From NCBI GenBank assembly GCA_017454485.1, contig JAFTCX010000014.1:1-36282 (forward strand): DNA of 36,282 nucleotides, in the 5' to 3' direction. Below, one piece after another: positions 34,401 to 36,282 of the stretch. This DNA is from Clostridia bacterium (GTDB lineage Bacteria; Bacillota; Clostridia; Oscillospirales; Acutalibacteraceae). The translations under genes and the position numbers were made by a program. Positions within the stretch are counted from its first letter, which is position 1; the number at the start of each line of letters is the position of its first letter. The notes below the pieces were generated by a model. It made no database searches. It saw nothing but the letters and a program-made list of their open reading frames with translations, and was not told where the DNA came from.

Positions 34401-36026
34401 ATAAGCCGTCTGGCTTGTCGGGATGTTATCCGTATTAATTTCCCAGAGATTTTTATTATGACCGTTTGCATTTAAACCGACGACCATGTTCTGATATCCG
34501 CGGTGATTGCTGTCAATGCTCCATCTGACGCCGTCGTAAACGTACTGAACGCTGTAGTCGCAGTTTGTCCAGCTCTGCTCCAAAGTTAAATAGATATATG
34601 TACTGAGGCTGCCGCGGTATGTTTCCATTCTGAGACGATGGTTCCAATTGCCGTTTCCTGCATCGTAGGCAACGTGTCCGACCCAGCCTTCGTGACCGTT
34701 GTTCCAACAGTAGTCACAAATGTTTTGGCCGCCGTCCTGCGCGTAAATCACATACCAGCCGTTTGGAGCGTAAACAGTGTCGTTCAAGCCCTGCGTTTTT
34801 ACTTCGGGCTCTTTTTCTGCTGCTTCGCCGGTCGGCTTCACGGTCACGCTCGCCGTGCCGATCTTGCCGATGGAAGTGCCCGCTTCGGGTTCCAGCGTCA
34901 GCGAGAACGCGGCGTCCTTTTCAAGATAGGAGCCGTCGGTTTCGATCTCGAGCTTGCGCTCCGTCACACCGAACGGGAACACGACCTGCGCGTCCACGGG
35001 CGAAAACTCAATGCCGGAGCGCGCCGAGCCGGAATTCGACTTCATCTTCACGGAAACGGTCTGTTTCAACGCCTTTTCGCGCTTGACAACCACGGTCAGC
35101 TTGCCGTCGGCAGCAGTATACTTTGCGTCTTCAAACGAGACGACCGCCAGCTCCTCGGGCTCGTCGTCCTTGATGGTGAAGATGCCTTCCGACACCATGC
35201 TGTTGGTGTAGCCCTCGGAGGGCTCGGACAGCGTGATATAGAACAGACGGTCGCCGTCGCTCTTGTGGTTGTCGCGCAGGATGATCTGGATGTCCTTTTC
35301 TTTTTCGCCCGGCGCAAAGTCCACTTTCAGCGTGGCGCCCTGCACCGTCGAGGTGATCGAGTTCGCAGACTCCGACAAAACGCCGAGCAAATCCTCTTTG
35401 GAGGAGGTCACGGTGCCGCGGTCGGATTCTTCGCCGGTCATCGCTTCCTTCGCCGCCTTCAGCGGGTTTTCGGACGCGGTCGCCTCGGTGTCGGCCTCGT
35501 CGGCTTCCTCTGCGGCTTCGGCGGCCATTTCGCCAAGCTCGGCATAGGCCTGCTGCATGGCTACGGCCTGTTCTTCTTCGGTGCCGAGCGGCGTTTCGGT
35601 CTGCAGCGCGCGGTTGTCCTCGATCATGTCGAGCAGCGAATCGTTGCCCCACGGATCGTCCGCTTTGATCACGTCGCCTTCCGCCTTGTAGCTGACCTTG
35701 TAGTCCTTGCCGTAGCTCGCCGTCACGTCGGACATCTTGAGCACGACGCTCGCCGCATCCGCAGCGTCGCCGCCGCGCCCGACCTTGAGCAGATAGGCGC
35801 CCGTATAGTCCTCGGCGAGGTCCGCAGACGTTGTGCCGATATAGAACGTGTCGGCGCTCAAAATCTCCTCGGGCATCGTTGCCGCTTCAAGATACTGCGG
35901 GGGCTGCTGCTCTTTTGCGCTTGCGGGCAGTGTGATGACCTGCACGGACATCAGCAGCACAAGGAACACCGCAAGGCAGCGTCTGAGTTTGGTTCGAACA
36001 TTGGGTAAATGGTTGTTTGACGTCAT
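28497..36026 (-). CDS. Giant secreted multidomain surface protein
   Basis: 2,509 residues. A Sec signal lies at 1-37 (CLAVFLVLLMSVQVITLPASA). Calx-beta-like segments come next (about 60-120 and 225-395), split by a very acidic Glu/Ala insert (about 140-205). A long beta-rich middle follows, including a glycine-rich stretch and several hydrophobic strands near 1,400-1,500. After it come propeller-like repeats (DATLIEMGEHGTLMLFLQDD and similar), an EF-hand-like DLNGDGEDD, a CARDB-like domain (VEGQDVDVTVTFENTG) and a BIG2 domain (VSSDNSVVTIEDGKLVAVGG). It ends in a basic amphipathic tail with no LPXTG. The start follows AAAGGAG. It is probably an adhesin or cell-surface scaffold. It lies 118 nt upstream of the peptide gene in the same direction. 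Confidence 0.85.
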   Translation of the reverse strand: MTSNNHLPNVRTKLRRCLAVFLVLLMSVQVITLPASAKEQQPPQYLEAATMPEEILSADTFYIGTTSADLAEDYTGAYLLKVGRGGDAADAASVVLKMSDVTASYGKDYKVSYKAEGDVIKADDPWGNDSLLDMIEDNRALQTETPLGTEEEQAVAMQQAYAELGEMAAEAAEEADEADTEATASENPLKAAKEAMTGEESDRGTVTSSKEDLLGVLSESANSITSTVQGATLKVDFAPGEKEKDIQIILRDNHKSDGDRLFYITLSEPSEGYTNSMVSEGIFTIKDDEPEELAVVSFEDAKYTAADGKLTVVVKREKALKQTVSVKMKSNSGSARSGIEFSPVDAQVVFPFGVTERKLEIETDGSYLEKDAAFSLTLEPEAGTSIGKIGTASVTVKPTGEAAEKEPEVKTQGLNDTVYAPNGWYVIYAQDGGQNICDYCWNNGHEGWVGHVAYDAGNGNWNHRLRMETYRGSLSTYIYLTLEQSWTNCDYSVQYVYDGVRWSIDSNHRGYQNMVVGLNANGHNKNLWEINTDNIPTSQTAYEANFGQIEAQRIYFDVWNYKDSGKKLRMDVGELTPILRPFKISLKTADSVKFLTGNGSNTRSVTPGAEIVDSGNDRYRIVYRGDKIVIRSTGTEGVNLTGLKIVNSKGQSAVIAADGGYDYSSNGSSTITLTVNNYFISQYHNYVDFLDRGNGRLYGDVKLQPIFSTINTKVTVKPNTITANADTNTFTGTLCINGSAINVGTPSNASNKELTYHCGDTLTLSINSTASDYIPSKVRIEYYDKNLGKNVTDERVLRNGTCSLYLSTTIDRIYLTPLYSENNNIIRVKIHKDDLAKFEHTGILTDANINAAERSGDYYLITVVGTKYKSNGKDVNLAAGQKFQFAVTPKAGYQPVWKETNDANYYQTNLFDYEAKEKRVLNVLYLYAGKESTSKYVSVKAKLYYDNWLLNSKQTGNPVLPAKDGYLTLSGLFAAPDETGVVQTPAFRPVESVTVAGKTVTFGSNPQLNTRLTIAGGNVSQNEDIAINLSGTTAKVSNGTSVVNAIITDQGVMKINVNSAAGPQITGIETTNGTAVSKNVMMNDLPTTIKVGVNLPSGATYGIKKVNFLILDAKTFEEKTVIPGVKSGISGNDYTMTKTFMSDGSEINEYDQGDLIYVQVVTNESRLSDTQTLQDGKTVVTLTAEQKEALEQTPYAPVNTGYTLAIEGRLSDPPVHTLDVAALEGLSGLPLVGNFNANMNFGPVSLKISQLYDDHKNVVGTRISAGMDLFFDATSIGSDNEDLADDGVNYGNFLKKIGNLKGSFRTAANSIMTRRNDAKYNGYKSAAKRTASMGSSKWGLMPCVGFYLDFAMKTVRQKGSTETTQKFICNGGGIMIGLKGNFSLAWYSLLPVVFIPCYFGVSGELTVSANIGASTSVSTKDEVTTADNLGPDYDTFLTTTHDLTTTLHFDLSSAIAATVQVYCGVGICGTLGVRGGVQFDFEFIMEPMLSYYNSYFDPYGFSAGVSAGIWIDLLLFTIPFTFELARFDYKLLKQYAELKDKNETQLKDLLKGTERNTGKKAPAKNDEVDDLEELLRIEEPTAINYELKARDNTPSKWTGKVKSYAPDEVNTMATYKLKNTATLLSDGYDRPDATLIEMGEHGTLMLFLQDDKHRSDSERTALSYSVFKDGVYSDPVIIQTDNTADFQPSVADAGDNVIITWISSDPARERGRLSDENYEANYLKAQEVFCLTVAKADLAAGSAIDQNAIVQLTNDDYYDALPYAVYDSASGDYNVYFIKSAEDTETTAEAVDLANPMNASGNTYSVIAYRVYENGKGWLTTEYAPNEKPDSVSDEAYAAQLAALGGQRLLSSPIKDEDINREDPLIADFHAIGYNGIGVFAYTIDKDMNADTDEDRDLFLQLYDFETRSTYVPIRITDDALADAMPQLVRNGSDEDGTTYLFWMSDNLLKYIDVTSLVKYGVDENGQILDSAIEKFDEEEPDSGMTDDEFDALTPEEQAKASYMFRINQVTTYMKAENTHASYSDYQVAVDNDDNLYVIWVQNTSDGTSDPNQEIFAAAMIESEIQDLNGDGEDDTNKTWSDANQLTDFGMFCDEPALAIADDGQMVMVFNKFDMDTETMTTNDLQLCSSVFEPYCSVEATKIEYSDLTPVEGQDVDVTVTFENTGLTATKNGFTASIYRKAANGSTKLLETYNHVESLIPTQTAQYRFTFKANAYTVGSSIYVSVKENDVQGVNTKDGETFISAPDYRIDANDSYQGMDGAFYTDVILTNTGNVKSKDGDKLELAFNGPYLSAANYGIDDPILGFEMLSLEPGESANFTIQLNVPATAFEKYGFIDVLTRIVDNEKTYASESDSVFMQQPAGLTINDGKNVAMTEGDVLDVALDYATSDFLNDVSPMFVSSDNSVVTIEDGKLVAVGGGETTVTAYAYPYSAATAITVSVKGTSKSTDDSAEANEFRCSLCDWYEKNENHSFFLVRFLVKVLHTVVHFVQKTFNSIKTAVALKNPFKK

Positions 36027-36079
36027 TGATCATTCTCCTTTCGTTCACGTCAAATGAATTTGTTAAACAGGTGCCGAGA

Positions 36080-36094
36080 ATGGAAACGGTTTCT
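36080..36094. promoter_or_regulatory. Candidate cre/LacI-type operator before the giant gene
   Basis: ATGGAAACGGTTTCT fits the CcpA cre pattern WTGNAANCGNWNNCW at every fixed position and contains an inverted GAAAC/GTTTC. It lies between the upstream partial gene and the giant gene, 54 nt before the latter's ATG. No clear promoter is seen beside it, so the role is uncertain. Confidence 0.35.
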
Positions 36095-36096
36095 GC

Positions 36097-36282
36097 TCAA
36101 GCAACGGCGTTGAGCGTGAACACATTGCCGTCCGCAAAAGACAGCGTCAGCGTGTTTCCGGAAATGGAATAAGAAGCTGTCTCGCTGTCTTCGGAGCTGC
36201 CGAAGTGAATGGTCATGGAGCCGTCCGCAGCTTCATAGGTAAACGGTGTGCCCGTTCCGGTCGCCGGATCTTCGTTGCTGCC
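36097..36282 (-). CDS. 3' end of an unknown gene, truncated by the window
   Basis: 61 codons then TGA at 36097, open to the window edge. The product is beta-strand-like (SMTIHFGSS, YSISGNTLTLSFADG, NVFTLNAVA), like the C-terminal end of a small lipocalin-type or DUF lipoprotein domain found in Clostridia, but no family is assigned. It points the same way as the giant gene, whose start is 71 bp downstream, so they may share a transcript. Confidence 0.65.
   Translation of the reverse strand, partial: GSNEDPATGTGTPFTYEAADGSMTIHFGSSEDSETASYSISGNTLTLSFADGNVFTLNAVA

Overview
The window looks like a chromosome segment of a gut-type anaerobic Clostridia member (Oscillospiraceae/Ruminococcaceae-like). 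This is inferred from four things: a five-gene split glutamate synthase, type III glutamine synthetase, BspA-type leucine-rich-repeat and very large Sec-exported proteins, and an NHLM-type peptide exporter. Strong GGAGG-type ribosome sites and consensus SigA promoters fit a Firmicute. The species cannot be named from sequence alone.

Region 1 (1-2730): a tannase/feruloyl-esterase-like lipoprotein on the minus strand. Next to it is an N-terminal stub of a Cas12a (Cpf1) gene that keeps a promoter, ribosome site and start codon but ends after 40 codons. No CRISPR array or other cas gene is visible.

Region 2 (2726-13544): nitrogen assimilation. A minus-strand operon encodes glutaminase, FMN/Fe-S glutamate synthase core, polyferredoxin, FAD oxidoreductase and GXGXG subunit, with mostly overlapping genes. 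It diverges from type III glutamine synthetase, an Amt-PII fusion and PurF. The two divergent promoters are near-perfect and share their start region. The glutamine synthetase leader carries three related hairpins, the last terminator-like.

Region 3 (13545-17900): a scarred, mobile-DNA zone. It holds TetR and GNAT gene remnants, an intact Phd/RelE-type toxin-antitoxin pair, a secreted leucine-rich-repeat protein bracketed by two 70-bp direct repeats, the last 49 codons of a tyrosine integrase, a tRNA 3' end without its body, and an orphan TnpV gene.

Region 4 (17900-36282, all minus strand): the most unusual part. Reading in the direction of transcription there is the end of an unknown gene, a 2,509-residue secreted protein, a 50-residue double-glycine leader peptide, a secreted subtilase whose start codon abuts the peptide stop, a STAS anti-sigma antagonist, an RsbW-like kinase, a short HlyD-like protein, a C39-peptidase ABC transporter, a second ABC transporter, a membrane sensor PP2C phosphatase and a GHKL histidine kinase. 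Gaps from the peptide to the kinase are 0-57 nt, so these nine genes look like one transcript. Inference: a peptide export and sensing system in which a C39 exporter matures a small peptide, a GHKL receptor of the HPK10 type may sense it, and a complete partner-switching module (phosphatase, antagonist, kinase) gives the output. The sigma factor or other target of the kinase, and a response regulator for the GHKL protein, are not in the window.
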